The notes below the pieces were generated by a model. The model had not been told where the DNA came from, searched no databases, and saw nothing but the letters and a program-made list of their open reading frames with translations. A DNA stretch of 64,000 nt from Azospirillum canadense (GTDB lineage: Bacteria; Pseudomonadota; Alphaproteobacteria; Azospirillales; Azospirillaceae), in NCBI RefSeq assembly GCF_025961225.1, contig NZ_JAOQNG010000010.1:1752501-1816500 (forward strand), in the 5' to 3' direction. Position 1 is the first letter of the stretch. Each line of letters starts with the position of its first letter. This document shows positions 50,472 to 58,453 of the stretch, in pieces. Made by a program: the position numbers and the translations under genes.

Positions 50472-51482
50472 TTACTCCGCCGCGCGGTGGTGGACCGGAC
50501 GACCGTCGTTGGCGCGCATGGCAAGGATCTGCTCCTCGTACCAGCGGCTGTGGTGCTCCTTGGCCCAGTTCTCGTCGACCACGCCGCGGCCCATGGCGTC
50601 GAAGGCGCCTTCCATCCCGATCGTGCCGATGTAGATGTGCGCGATGATCACCGCGATCATCAGCGATGCGATCAGGCCGTGCAGCACGTGCAGGATCTGC
50701 ATGCCGCCGATTCCGGTGACCGAGAAGGGCAGCATCAGCAGCACGCCGCTGACCGCCAGGGCGAAGCCGCCGAACACGACCGCCCAGAAGATCAGCTTCT
50801 GCCCGGCGTTGAAGCGCCCGGCCTCCGGATGCTCGCCGGCCTTGTTCAGGACGCCGCCCAGGGTCCGCAGCCAGACGAGGTCGGCCTTTTCCGGCAGGTT
50901 GTCGCGAATCCAGATGACGAAGATCAGGATCAGCCCCAGCGTGAAGGGGATGGCGAAGAAGTTGTGCAGGAAGGTGCTGGCGTAGGCCGTGCTGGTGAAG
51001 GCCTCATGCCCGATCAACGGGATCAGCAACGGCCGCCCGAAGGTGATGATCAGGCCGGTGATCGCCATGATCAGGAAGCTGACCGCCGTCGTCCAGTGGG
51101 CGAACCGGTCGAACCCGCCGAAGCGCGGCACCCAGCGGCCGGACCGCCCCTTGGAGATGCGGATGGTGCCGCGGAACAGGTAGAACAGCGTCAGCGCCGC
51201 CAGCATGCCCAGCGCCAGCGTGCCGGCGACGACCCGCAGCCAGTAGGACCGGAACTCGCGCCACTCCCGCCCCTCCGGCTGGACGAGCACGGACAGCTTC
51301 TCGTCGGGGATGCTGACCGTGCCGACCAGCTTTTCCTGCGGCTGGTAGAGCGGGACCTGCTCCTTGGTGGCCGGCGGGTTGACCGGATTCTGGTACAGCT
51401 GCGCCCGGACCGCGGGCGCGGCCAGCACCAGCACCGCCAGGACGAGCAGGTGGATCAGAAGGTGGCGGTGGTGCCTCGTCAT
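50472..51482 (-). CDS. fdhC: Formate dehydrogenase cytochrome b subunit
   Basis: About 336 residues. N-terminal signal-like segment, a periplasmic stretch of about 70 residues, then a FdnI-type di-heme cytochrome b core with four or more helices; His ligands lie in FDRFAHWTTAVSFLIMAITG, FLHNFFAIPF and LHVLHGLIASLMIAVIIAHIYIG. It anchors FdhAB and passes electrons to quinone. Last gene of the operon, after a palindromic repeat. Confidence 0.88.
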   Translation of the reverse strand: MTRHHRHLLIHLLVLAVLVLAAPAVRAQLYQNPVNPPATKEQVPLYQPQEKLVGTVSIPDEKLSVLVQPEGREWREFRSYWLRVVAGTLALGMLAALTLFYLFRGTIRISKGRSGRWVPRFGGFDRFAHWTTAVSFLIMAITGLIITFGRPLLIPLIGHEAFTSTAYASTFLHNFFAIPFTLGLILIFVIWIRDNLPEKADLVWLRTLGGVLNKAGEHPEAGRFNAGQKLIFWAVVFGGFALAVSGVLLMLPFSVTGIGGMQILHVLHGLIASLMIAVIIAHIYIGTIGMEGAFDAMGRGVVDENWAKEHHSRWYEEQILAMRANDGRPVHHRAAE

Positions 51483-51506
51483 GTCGCGTCCTTCCCTGTT
51501 CTTTGA

Positions 51507-51642
51507 GCCCTTCTCCCCCGTGTGGGAGAAGGGTTGGGACGAGGGGGCGGCCGTAGGCCGGAAAAGCCCTGCAAAGAGGCTGCGTTGACGCCCTGCGGGC
51601 GCCCCCTCACCCTAACCCTCTCCCCGGAGGGGAGAGGGGATT
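51507..51642. repeat. Paired GC-rich palindromic repeat inside the fdh operon
   Basis: Two inverted units around a spacer with GGCGGCCGTAGGCCGGAAA. It separates fdhB from fdhC and may lower fdhC expression or protect upstream mRNA. Spacer elements match those at 46325-46517. Confidence 0.65.
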
Positions 51643-51647
51643 TGAGG

Positions 51648-52283
51648 TCAGCTGCCCTTGGTGCCCGATGCGCCGGGGCCGAAGGCGCGGCCTTTATCGG
51701 CGTTGCCGTAGGCCGTCGACCAGCCGTAGGCGCCGGAGCCGTAGCCGCGGCGGAGTGAGCGTTCCTGGTAGATGTCGGCCAGGACGTCGCCGTCGCCGGC
51801 CATCAGCGCGCGGGTGGAGCACATCTCGGCGCACAGCGGCAGCTTGCCCTCGGCCAGCCGGTTGGAGCCGTATTTCTGGTATTCCTCCGGCGAGTTGTCG
51901 ACCTCCGGGCCGCCGGTGCAGAAGGTGCATTTGTCCATCTTGCCGCGGCTGCCGAAATTGGTGGTCTGCGGGTACTGCGGCGCGCCGAAGGGGCAGGCGT
52001 AGAAGCAGTAGCCGCAGCCGATGCACAGGTCCTTGTTGTGCAGCACCACCCCGTCCGCCGTCTGGTAGAAGCAATCCACCGGGCAGACGCCGGCGCAGGG
52101 CGGGTCGTTGCAGTGCATGCAGGCCATGGAGATGGACCGCTCGCCGGGCACGCCGTCCTTCAGCGTGATCAACCGGCGCCGGTTCATGCCCCAGGGGATC
52201 TCGTGTTCGTTCTTGCAGGCGGTGACGCAGGCGTTGCACTCGATGCAGCGTTCCGCGTCGCACAGGAACTTCATGCGGGCCAT
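51648..52283 (-). CDS. fdhB: Formate dehydrogenase iron-sulfur subunit
   Basis: About 211 residues with four ferredoxin-type Cys clusters: CDAERCIECNACVTACKNEH, CMHCNDPPCAGVCPVDC, CIGCGYCFYACPFG, and CTFC with later C residues. It transfers electrons from FdhA to cytochrome b. GGAGAAGG lies before the ATG. 42 bases past fdhA. Confidence 0.9.
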   Translation of the reverse strand: MARMKFLCDAERCIECNACVTACKNEHEIPWGMNRRRLITLKDGVPGERSISMACMHCNDPPCAGVCPVDCFYQTADGVVLHNKDLCIGCGYCFYACPFGAPQYPQTTNFGSRGKMDKCTFCTGGPEVDNSPEEYQKYGSNRLAEGKLPLCAEMCSTRALMAGDGDVLADIYQERSLRRGYGSGAYGWSTAYGNADKGRAFGPGASGTKGS

Positions 52284-52325
52284 GGTCTGTCCTTCTCCTC
52301 CCGTCCGCTTACGCCGGCCATCCGC

Positions 52326-55235
52326 TCACGCTGGTTCAACGCGGCACAGCGTCACCTTGGTTTCCTGCATGAAGGTCACAGGGTCGTAGCCGTAGGTCGT
52401 CACGCTGTTGGCGGCCTCGCCCAGGACAATGGGGTCCGTGCCCGGCGGGTAGTTCCCGCGCAAACTTTCTCCCTGCCAGTAGCCGGAGAAATGGAAGGGC
52501 ATGAAGACGGTGCCGACGCCGATCCGTTCGGTGACCTGGGCCATGACCTTCGCCTTGGCGTCGTTCTCCGGCCCGTAGACCCAGACCATCGCGCCGTTGC
52601 GGATGCCCAGCCGTTCGGCGTCCTTCGGGTTGATCTCCGCAAACATGGTCTGTTGCAACTCGGCCAGCCACGGGTTGGACCGTGTCTCCTCGCCGCCGCC
52701 CTCATACTCGACCAGACGGCCGGAGGTGAGGATGAAGGGGAAGCGCTGGCGCAGGTCGCTCTCGGCGATCTTGGACTGGAGCGAACGGGCGAGTTGCGGC
52801 AGGCGGAAGTCGCGCCGGTCCGGAATGGCCGGGTACTCCTTCACCAGCTCCGGCCGCGGGGAATAGATCGGCTCGCGGTGCACCGGAACCGGGTCGGGCA
52901 GGTTCCAGGCCACGCAGCGCGCCTTGGCGTTGCCGTGCGGCACGCAGCCGTGCTTCATCGCCACGCGAATGATGCCCATGGACAGGTCCGTCTGCCAGCT
53001 CACCTCGTCCGGCTTGTCGCCGCCGATGGCCTGGATGACGCGCGCCTCTTCCGGCGTCAGGTCCTTGTCCCAGCCCAGCTTCTTCAGCATGGCCATGGTG
53101 AATTCCGGATAGCCGTCCTGGATCTCCGACCCCTGGGAATAGGAACCGTCGGCCAGCAGGCTGACGCCGTTGCGCTCCACGCCGAAGCGGGCGCGGAACA
53201 CGCCGCCGCCGTCCATCACATGCTTGGACGTGTCGTAAAGGATGCCGCAGCCCGGATGCCGCAGCTCCGGATGGCCCCAACTGGGCCAGGGCAGGCCGTA
53301 ATAGTCGCCTTTGCAGGGACCATCGGACGCCCGCATGGTGATCTTGTCGAAGTCGGCCTGCTGCTTCATGTGCATTTTCAGCCGCTCCGGCGACTGGCCG
53401 GTGTAGCCGGTGGAGATGCAGCTGCGGTTGATCTCCCGCAGGATGTCCTCCGGCACGGGGCGTGTGTTCTCGACCGAGATGTGCTTGAACATCTCGTCGG
53501 CGAAGCCGAACTTCTTCGCCATCAGGTACATGATGGTGTAGTCGTCCTTCGATTCGAAGATCGGCTCCACCACCTTCTCGCCCCACTGGAGGGAGCGGTT
53601 GGAGCAGGTGCGCGACCCGTCGGTCTCAAACGACGTGCAGGCCGGCAGCAGGTAGGTGCCGTTGCGCCGCTGCTTGAAGGAGGCGAAGGTCGTCGGGTGC
53701 GGGTCGGCGACGACCAGCAGCGACAGCTTCTCCAGCCCCTTCAGCATCTCCGGCATGCGGGTGACGGTGTTGCCGCCGTGGCCCATGACGAACATCGCCT
53801 TCAGCGGGGAGGGCTGCTCGATGTCCTCCGGCTTGTAGGTGACGGCGTCGAACCAGCGGGTGGTCGGGATGCCTTTGGCCTCCATCAGCTCCTTGGAGGT
53901 GAAACGGGCCTTCATCCAGTCGTAGTCCACGTCCCAGGCGCGGCAGAAATGCTTCCATGCCCCCTCGGCCAGCCCGTAGTAGGAGGGAAGGGTGGAGACG
54001 TCGAGCCCAAGGTCCGTGGCGCCCTGCACGTTGCAGTGGCCGCGGTAAATGTTGGCCCCGCCGCCGGCCACGCCGATGTTGCCGAGCGCCAGCTGGAGGA
54101 TCGACAGCGCGCGCACGTTGGCCGTGCCGGTCGTCTTCTGCGTGATGCCCATGCACCAGATCACCGTGGAGGGCCGGTTCTTGGAGATCAGCTCCGCCAC
54201 CCGCTTGACCTGCTCGCCGGGCACGCCGGTGACGCGTTCCACCGTCGCGGGGTCCCACTTCTTCACTTCGGCACGGACCTCGTCCATGCCGTAGACGCGT
54301 TGGCGGATGAACTCCTTGTCCTCCCAGCCGTTCTCGAAGATGTGCCACAGGATGCCCCAGGTCATGGGGATGTCCGTGCCCGGGCGGATGCGGACGTATT
54401 CGGTTGCGTGGGCGGCGGTGCGGGTGAAGCGCGGGTCGATGACGATGTAGGGGGCGCGGTTGCGCTCCTTTCCGCGCAGCGCGTGCGGCATGGAGACGGG
54501 GTGCGCCTCCGCCGGGTTGCCGCCGATGAACAGCAGCGCCTTGGCGTTCTGGATGTCGTTGTAGCTGTTGGTCATGGCGCCGTAGCCCCAGGTGTTCGCC
54601 ACGCCGGCGACCGTGGTGCTGTGGCAGATGCGCGCCTGGTGATCGACGTTGTTGGTCCCCCAGAAGGCCGCCAGCTTGCGGAACAGGTAGGACGCCTCGT
54701 TGGTGAACTTGGCCGACCCCAGCCAAAAGACGGCGTCCGGCCCCGACTGCTTGCGGATGTCCAGAAGCTGGTTGCCGATCTCCTCGACCGCCTGATCCCA
54801 GGAGATGCGCTGCCACTGCCCGTCCACCAGCTTCAGCGGGTATTTCAGCCGCCGCTCGCCCTTGGTCAGTTCGCGCACCGACGCACCCTTGGCGCAGTGG
54901 GCGCCCTGGCTGATCGGGCTTTCCCAGCCCGGCTCCTGCCCGGTCCAGACGCCGTTCTGCACCTCCGCAATCACCGTGCAGCCGACGGAGCAGTGGGTGC
55001 AGACGTTCTTGCGGGTGACGACCTCCACATTGGGGACCATCGGCCCGGCCTCCGCCTTGCGGATCATGGTGGCCGGCAGCGCGCTCAGCGCTGCCATGCC
55101 GCCCGCCGCAAGGCCGGAGCTTTTGAGGAAGCCGCGGCGGTCCACGGTCGCGCCGAGACCGGCCGCCAGTCCGGACGCGAGGCTGCGGGCGAGCGAACCG
55201 CGGGCGGGCTTTCCGGTGGAGCGCTTGACGAGCAT
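52326..55235 (-). CDS. fdhA: Formate dehydrogenase catalytic subunit (Mo/W-bisMGD)
   Basis: About 969 residues. A Tat signal (DRRGFLKSSG at 32-41) directs export to the periplasm. [4Fe-4S] ligands are Cys79, Cys82, Cys86 and Cys114. The active-site pair is Cys204-His205 in HQARICHSTT, so this is the cysteine rather than selenocysteine form. Molybdopterin dinucleotide domain at the C-terminus (GPENDAKAKVMAQVTERIG). It oxidises formate to CO2. It lies after the small Tat protein and upstream of fdhB-fdhC. Confidence 0.93.
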   Translation of the reverse strand: MLVKRSTGKPARGSLARSLASGLAAGLGATVDRRGFLKSSGLAAGGMAALSALPATMIRKAEAGPMVPNVEVVTRKNVCTHCSVGCTVIAEVQNGVWTGQEPGWESPISQGAHCAKGASVRELTKGERRLKYPLKLVDGQWQRISWDQAVEEIGNQLLDIRKQSGPDAVFWLGSAKFTNEASYLFRKLAAFWGTNNVDHQARICHSTTVAGVANTWGYGAMTNSYNDIQNAKALLFIGGNPAEAHPVSMPHALRGKERNRAPYIVIDPRFTRTAAHATEYVRIRPGTDIPMTWGILWHIFENGWEDKEFIRQRVYGMDEVRAEVKKWDPATVERVTGVPGEQVKRVAELISKNRPSTVIWCMGITQKTTGTANVRALSILQLALGNIGVAGGGANIYRGHCNVQGATDLGLDVSTLPSYYGLAEGAWKHFCRAWDVDYDWMKARFTSKELMEAKGIPTTRWFDAVTYKPEDIEQPSPLKAMFVMGHGGNTVTRMPEMLKGLEKLSLLVVADPHPTTFASFKQRRNGTYLLPACTSFETDGSRTCSNRSLQWGEKVVEPIFESKDDYTIMYLMAKKFGFADEMFKHISVENTRPVPEDILREINRSCISTGYTGQSPERLKMHMKQQADFDKITMRASDGPCKGDYYGLPWPSWGHPELRHPGCGILYDTSKHVMDGGGVFRARFGVERNGVSLLADGSYSQGSEIQDGYPEFTMAMLKKLGWDKDLTPEEARVIQAIGGDKPDEVSWQTDLSMGIIRVAMKHGCVPHGNAKARCVAWNLPDPVPVHREPIYSPRPELVKEYPAIPDRRDFRLPQLARSLQSKIAESDLRQRFPFILTSGRLVEYEGGGEETRSNPWLAELQQTMFAEINPKDAERLGIRNGAMVWVYGPENDAKAKVMAQVTERIGVGTVFMPFHFSGYWQGESLRGNYPPGTDPIVLGEAANSVTTYGYDPVTFMQETKVTLCRVEPA

Positions 55236-55281
55236 GGCGGGACCCTCGTTTGGAACAGGCGGCGTTTGGAACAGGCGGTTA

Positions 55282-55515
55282 CTAAAGGCGATTCAGGGCG
55301 TAGAAGCGCTCGACGTGGGCGTTGTCCTGGTAGCGGGACTTCAGCTGGTCCTGCCGGGACTCCGTCGCCGCCTCGGCCGGGGCGGTCGTGTTCGCGAGCG
55401 TGGCCGCGGCCACGCCCGCCGCGCCGATGCCCAGCCCTTTCAGCAGGTTGCGGCGTTCGATTCCGGGCTTTTCCGTTTTGCTCGTGTTGGGTTTTGGGGT
55501 GTCGTCACGGCGCAT
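55282..55515 (-). CDS. Small Tat-signal protein of formate dehydrogenase clusters
   Basis: About 77 residues: a polar start, then ERRNLLKGLGIGAAGVAAAT, a twin-arginine signal, then a short tail ending AHVERFYALNRL. This is the small formate-dehydrogenase-associated Tat family often annotated FdhX. Its role is unclear; it may assist FdhA export. Overlaps the TorD-like gene by 11 bases. Confidence 0.8.
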   Translation of the reverse strand: MRRDDTPKPNTSKTEKPGIERRNLLKGLGIGAAGVAAATLANTTAPAEAATESRQDQLKSRYQDNAHVERFYALNRL

Positions 55516-56164
55516 GGCTGGTGCCCTCCCGCTCGTCAAGTGCGCCGGCCGCGTGCGCAAGCATCGCGAAGGCGTCGGCTTCAATGTCCAGGAACAGACG
55601 GCCGATCGTCCCGACCGGCCGGTAGAGGTTCGCCGCCTCCGCGGTCTCCAGGTCGGCGAAGAAGCGGCCGGCCCAAGGGGCGAGATGGCGGTCGAAGAAG
55701 CGTTTCTGCCGGTGCAGGTCCGGCGGCCCGAGGGAACCGTCGATCAGCGCCGCCATCATCTCCGCGATGGAGGCGATGTGGTCTTCCGGCTCCACTACAT
55801 CTGCGGCGCGCTCGATGCCCAGCGCCTGCATGTCCTCGCGCAGGCGGGCCAGCGGGCGATCGTTCAGGAATCCGGTGCGGTAGTAGGAGGCGAAGGGGAC
55901 CAGTTCTCCCCGCGTCACGCCGACGAGCAGGTCGAAATACTCGCGGCCGGCCTGCTGTTCGTCGATGGACGCGGCGCGCGTGGCGAGGTCGCCGATGGCG
56001 CGGCCGAACGAAGTGCCGTCCCCGGACAACCCGGCGACGGTGTTGAGAAGCGCGCGCGACGGCGGGCGCGCCAAAAGCTGCGCCAGCAGGGTGTAGACCT
56101 GCGCGCGCAGTCGGTCCGCGTCATCCACGTCGTCCATAGGACCGTGTTCGGCGTGTTCCGCCAT
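55505..56164 (-). CDS. TorD/DmsD-family redox enzyme chaperone
   Basis: About 219 residues, mostly helical. The family signature is seen as YFDLLVGVTRGELVPFASYYRTGFL and VEPEDHIASIAEMMAALI. Such chaperones bind the Tat signal of the molybdoenzyme (here FdhA) and hold it until cofactor insertion. The start is uncertain: I use ATG at 56164 with GGGGAGA upstream; ATGs at 56179 and 56215 are possible. Confidence 0.82.
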   Translation of the reverse strand: MAEHAEHGPMDDVDDADRLRAQVYTLLAQLLARPPSRALLNTVAGLSGDGTSFGRAIGDLATRAASIDEQQAGREYFDLLVGVTRGELVPFASYYRTGFLNDRPLARLREDMQALGIERAADVVEPEDHIASIAEMMAALIDGSLGPPDLHRQKRFFDRHLAPWAGRFFADLETAEAANLYRPVGTIGRLFLDIEADAFAMLAHAAGALDEREGTSHAP

Positions 56165-56221
56165 GCCGTCTCCCCGCATCGCACCGCCTTTTGCGGCCGG
56201 TTGGCCCCGGCTCATGTCTCG

Positions 56222-56845
56222 TCAACAGAAGGCGGAGACGATTGTTGCGCAGCCCGGCTTGCGCTGGGCGTTGGTGGTACGTCGGAAAGGGACTCTCTCC
56301 CTCTCCCCCCTGGGGAGAGGGCCGGGGTGAGGGGGGTCCCGACTGTTTGGTTCGTCCGGCAAACGCGCAACCCCCTCACCCCTACCCTCTCCCCGGAGGG
56401 GAGAGGGAGACTCGTCCTCCTTGGGCTCGTCCTTGCCCAGGATGTTGTCGACCATGTCCAGGATGCGGTCGGTGGGCAGCAGCGCGCCGTAGCCGGGGGC
56501 GTTGCAGTCCCAGTCATATTCGGCGAAGCCGCGGAAATTCGCGATGACCGGGTCGCTGACCCAGGCCTTGCGCAGGGCCTGGAGCCGAAGCGCCTGTGGC
56601 ACCTCCGGGGCGAGGAAGGCGGTGTAGTCGCTGTCGGCGCCCAGGCTTTCCACCGGCGGAAGGCTGGCCGGGTCGAAGACCGGTTCGGCGCTGTCCGCGG
56701 GCGCGTCTTCGTCGGCTGGCTCCGCGACGTCTTCGGGATCCTCGGCGGGAAGAGGCGGCGGTGCCTCCTCGCGCGCTTCGCGCTTCCGGCGTGACCAGCG
56801 GGACAGGAAGCCTTCGGACTCATCCATGCTCTTGGCCATGCTCAT
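56222..56845 (-). CDS. DUF3306 protein, C-terminus extended by a palindromic repeat
   Basis: About 207 residues. The DUF3306 part (FLSRWSRRKREAREEA; later NAPGYGALLPTDRILDMVDNIL) ends near residue 145. The remaining ~60 residues (SPLRGEGRGEG, PHPGPLPRGERE) are translated from the repeat at 56291-56410 and cannot be native family sequence. DUF3306 genes travel with formate dehydrogenases; role unknown. Overlaps the DUF3305 gene by 26 bases. Confidence 0.8.
   Translation of the reverse strand: MSMAKSMDESEGFLSRWSRRKREAREEAPPPLPAEDPEDVAEPADEDAPADSAEPVFDPASLPPVESLGADSDYTAFLAPEVPQALRLQALRKAWVSDPVIANFRGFAEYDWDCNAPGYGALLPTDRILDMVDNILGKDEPKEDESPSPLRGEGRGEGVARLPDEPNSRDPPHPGPLPRGERERVPFRRTTNAQRKPGCATIVSAFC
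56291..56410. repeat. Paired GC-rich palindromic repeat inside the DUF3306 gene end
   Basis: Inverted units (CTCCCTCTCCCCCCTGGGGA and CTCTCCCCGGAGGGGAGAG) with spacer containing CCGGCAAACGC, also present in the nasA copy at 21641. Read through in frame. Confidence 0.7.
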
Positions 56846-57365
56846 GGCGACGGTCGTCCTTCTGGCAGGTAACGGGGACTCGGCGGGCCATCGCCTCGGG
56901 GTCGGGGCGGTCGCGCTGCCGCTTGTAGAAGGGGCGCTCGACGAGATGCCCAGTGACGAAGTCCTGCATCCAGGCCGCGATGTCCGGGGGCAGGGGCACC
57001 GCCTCGATCAGGTCGTCGCCCGCGTCGGAATGGGCGTCCACCTCTCCGGGATCGACCGTGGCGGCGAGAAGCCGCAGCCCCGGTTCCTCCGAACAGCGCC
57101 GCAGGATGACGTAGAGCGACGGGCGCGATCCGGCGAGGTTGTCGCGGTAGTTCTCGGCCTCCGTCGGATGGAGGGCGACCTCCGCCGCCCCGGCGTAGAA
57201 CTCGGTCCGCTCCGGCCCCTGCCGCAGCACGCTCCACGGCGCGCGGTCGGGCAGGGCCGGAAGCAGGCCGATCACCCGCCAGCGCGCGTCCACCCAGGGG
57301 TTGTCGATGCGCTGGCGCTCCACGACGACGCCGATGGCGCGCTTTTCGGAACGGTCGGCCGTCAT
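56820..57365 (-). CDS. DUF3305 protein
   Basis: About 181 residues. The start IGVVVERQRIDNPWVDARWR is the DUF3305 signature, with LYVILRR in the middle. The C-terminal tail is charged and His-rich (RRHEHGQEHG). It is found with DUF3306 in formate dehydrogenase operons and presumably helps maturation, but no activity is known. 4-base overlap with the upstream gene. Confidence 0.8.
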   Translation of the reverse strand: MTADRSEKRAIGVVVERQRIDNPWVDARWRVIGLLPALPDRAPWSVLRQGPERTEFYAGAAEVALHPTEAENYRDNLAGSRPSLYVILRRCSEEPGLRLLAATVDPGEVDAHSDAGDDLIEAVPLPPDIAAWMQDFVTGHLVERPFYKRQRDRPDPEAMARRVPVTCQKDDRRHEHGQEHG

Positions 57366-57964
57366 GACGCCCTCCGGTCGGGCGCGCGGTTTTGCCAAGC
57401 GCGCCGCACGGGCTCGAAGCCGTCGTTCTCCCACACGTCCATCCAGAACAGCGTGTGGTGCGCGAAGCTCTCCAGGAGTCGGGGCGCGTCCAGGTCGCCA
57501 AATCCTTCCTCACGCAGCGCGGTGCGGTCGGGGTGCAGGCCGGGGTCGGGGTCGTCGGGATCGCCCTGCACGTCGACGCGGACGCCGACCACAGCCCAGT
57601 CCGGCACGGCCTCCTCCGCGGCACCGGGGGGTGCGGCGAAGGCCACCTCGCCCACGGCGGCGCCGTTGACCAGGATCCGGCTGTTGAGGTCGAAGGCGAT
57701 GGCGAGGTTCGGCGGCCCCAGCGCCTCCAGCGCGTCGGCCAGCGCGACCAGGGTCACGGCGGCGACGTGGCGCGTGTCGGCCAGCGGCCGGTCCGGGGCC
57801 AGCACCACCGCCGCCTCCAGCCGGTCGCGGCGCGGTGTCCAGAACAGCGTGCCCGGTTCGCCGCCAACAGCGGCCTCCGCGACGGCCGCGTCGAAGGGAC
57901 CGCGGTCGGTGACGGGCTGCGGGTGGAAGACGGGCGGCAGGGTCGGTCTGTCAAACATGTGCAT
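57362..57964 (-). CDS. Biotin/lipoate protein ligase-like protein in formate dehydrogenase operon
   Basis: About 200 residues related to the BPL/LplA/LipB fold: GTLFWTPRRDRLEAAVVLAPD, ALADALEALGPPNLAIAFDLN and SRILVNGAAVGEVAFA. I do not see a complete ATP/biotin GRGRxxR motif, so catalysis as a biotin ligase is doubtful. First gene of the leftward maturation-fdh operon. Its contribution to FDH assembly is unknown. Confidence 0.65.
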   Translation of the reverse strand: MHMFDRPTLPPVFHPQPVTDRGPFDAAVAEAAVGGEPGTLFWTPRRDRLEAAVVLAPDRPLADTRHVAAVTLVALADALEALGPPNLAIAFDLNSRILVNGAAVGEVAFAAPPGAAEEAVPDWAVVGVRVDVQGDPDDPDPGLHPDRTALREEGFGDLDAPRLLESFAHHTLFWMDVWENDGFEPVRRAWQNRAPDRRAS

Positions 57965-58051
57965 AATGATGGAAACGCTTCGCTGAGAGACTTGGTGCCC
58001 TGCGGTGTTGTGGGAAGGGAGAGCGTCGCCGTCGCCCTAAGGAGATCCCCA

Positions 58052-58411
58052 GTGCGTGCCATTCCTTCCATTGCGGCCGTCCTGATGGTCGCTGCCACCC
58101 TGTCCGTCGCCCCCTTCGGAGCTTTTGCGCAGGACGCGACCAAGGGGGCGCTCGCCAACGATCCCGCCGTCAAGCAGAGCCAGGAGCCGGAGCCCAACGC
58201 CCAGGGCGTCCGTACGCCGAAAGCCACCACCAGCGGCGAGACGCAGTCCTCGGAACTCCAGCAGGCGCTGTCCGCCGTGCGCGCCGCGCCGCCGGACCTC
58301 CAGGGCAACAAGATGCCCCGCCCGAACTGGCTGGCCAGCGAACCCGACCAGCCGAACGAGCCGACGCGCTCGCAGAACCCGTCGGACCTGAGCAGCCAGG
58401 AGGTGAAGTAG
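58052..58411 (+). CDS. Small secreted hypothetical protein
   Basis: About 119 residues from a GTG at 58052 with AAGGAGAT 6 bases upstream. Sec signal peptide (first ~26 residues, ending GAFA-Q), then a polar, Pro/Ser/Glu-rich body without recognisable domain. Divergent from the fdh operon and convergent with the RND pump. Confidence 0.65.
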   Translation: MRAIPSIAAVLMVAATLSVAPFGAFAQDATKGALANDPAVKQSQEPEPNAQGVRTPKATTSGETQSSELQQALSAVRAAPPDLQGNKMPRPNWLASEPDQPNEPTRSQNPSDLSSQEVK

Positions 58412-58421
58412 GCGCCTAAGT

Positions 58422-58446
58422 TCCTTCTCCCCGGAGGGGAGAGGGG
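58422..58446. repeat. Single GC-rich palindromic repeat
   Basis: CCTTCTCCCCGGAGGGGAGA plus GGGG, between the convergent genes at 58052 and 58454. May act as a transcript end. Confidence 0.55.
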
Positions 58447-58453
58447 ATAAGCC

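Noticed and set aside
52038..55625. 1,195-residue open frame antisense to fdhA
   Set aside because: It is the mirror of a well-supported FdhA/FdhB reading with clear motifs; long antisense frames are expected in such GC-rich DNA. Low-complexity His/Arg/Gly composition and no ribosome site.
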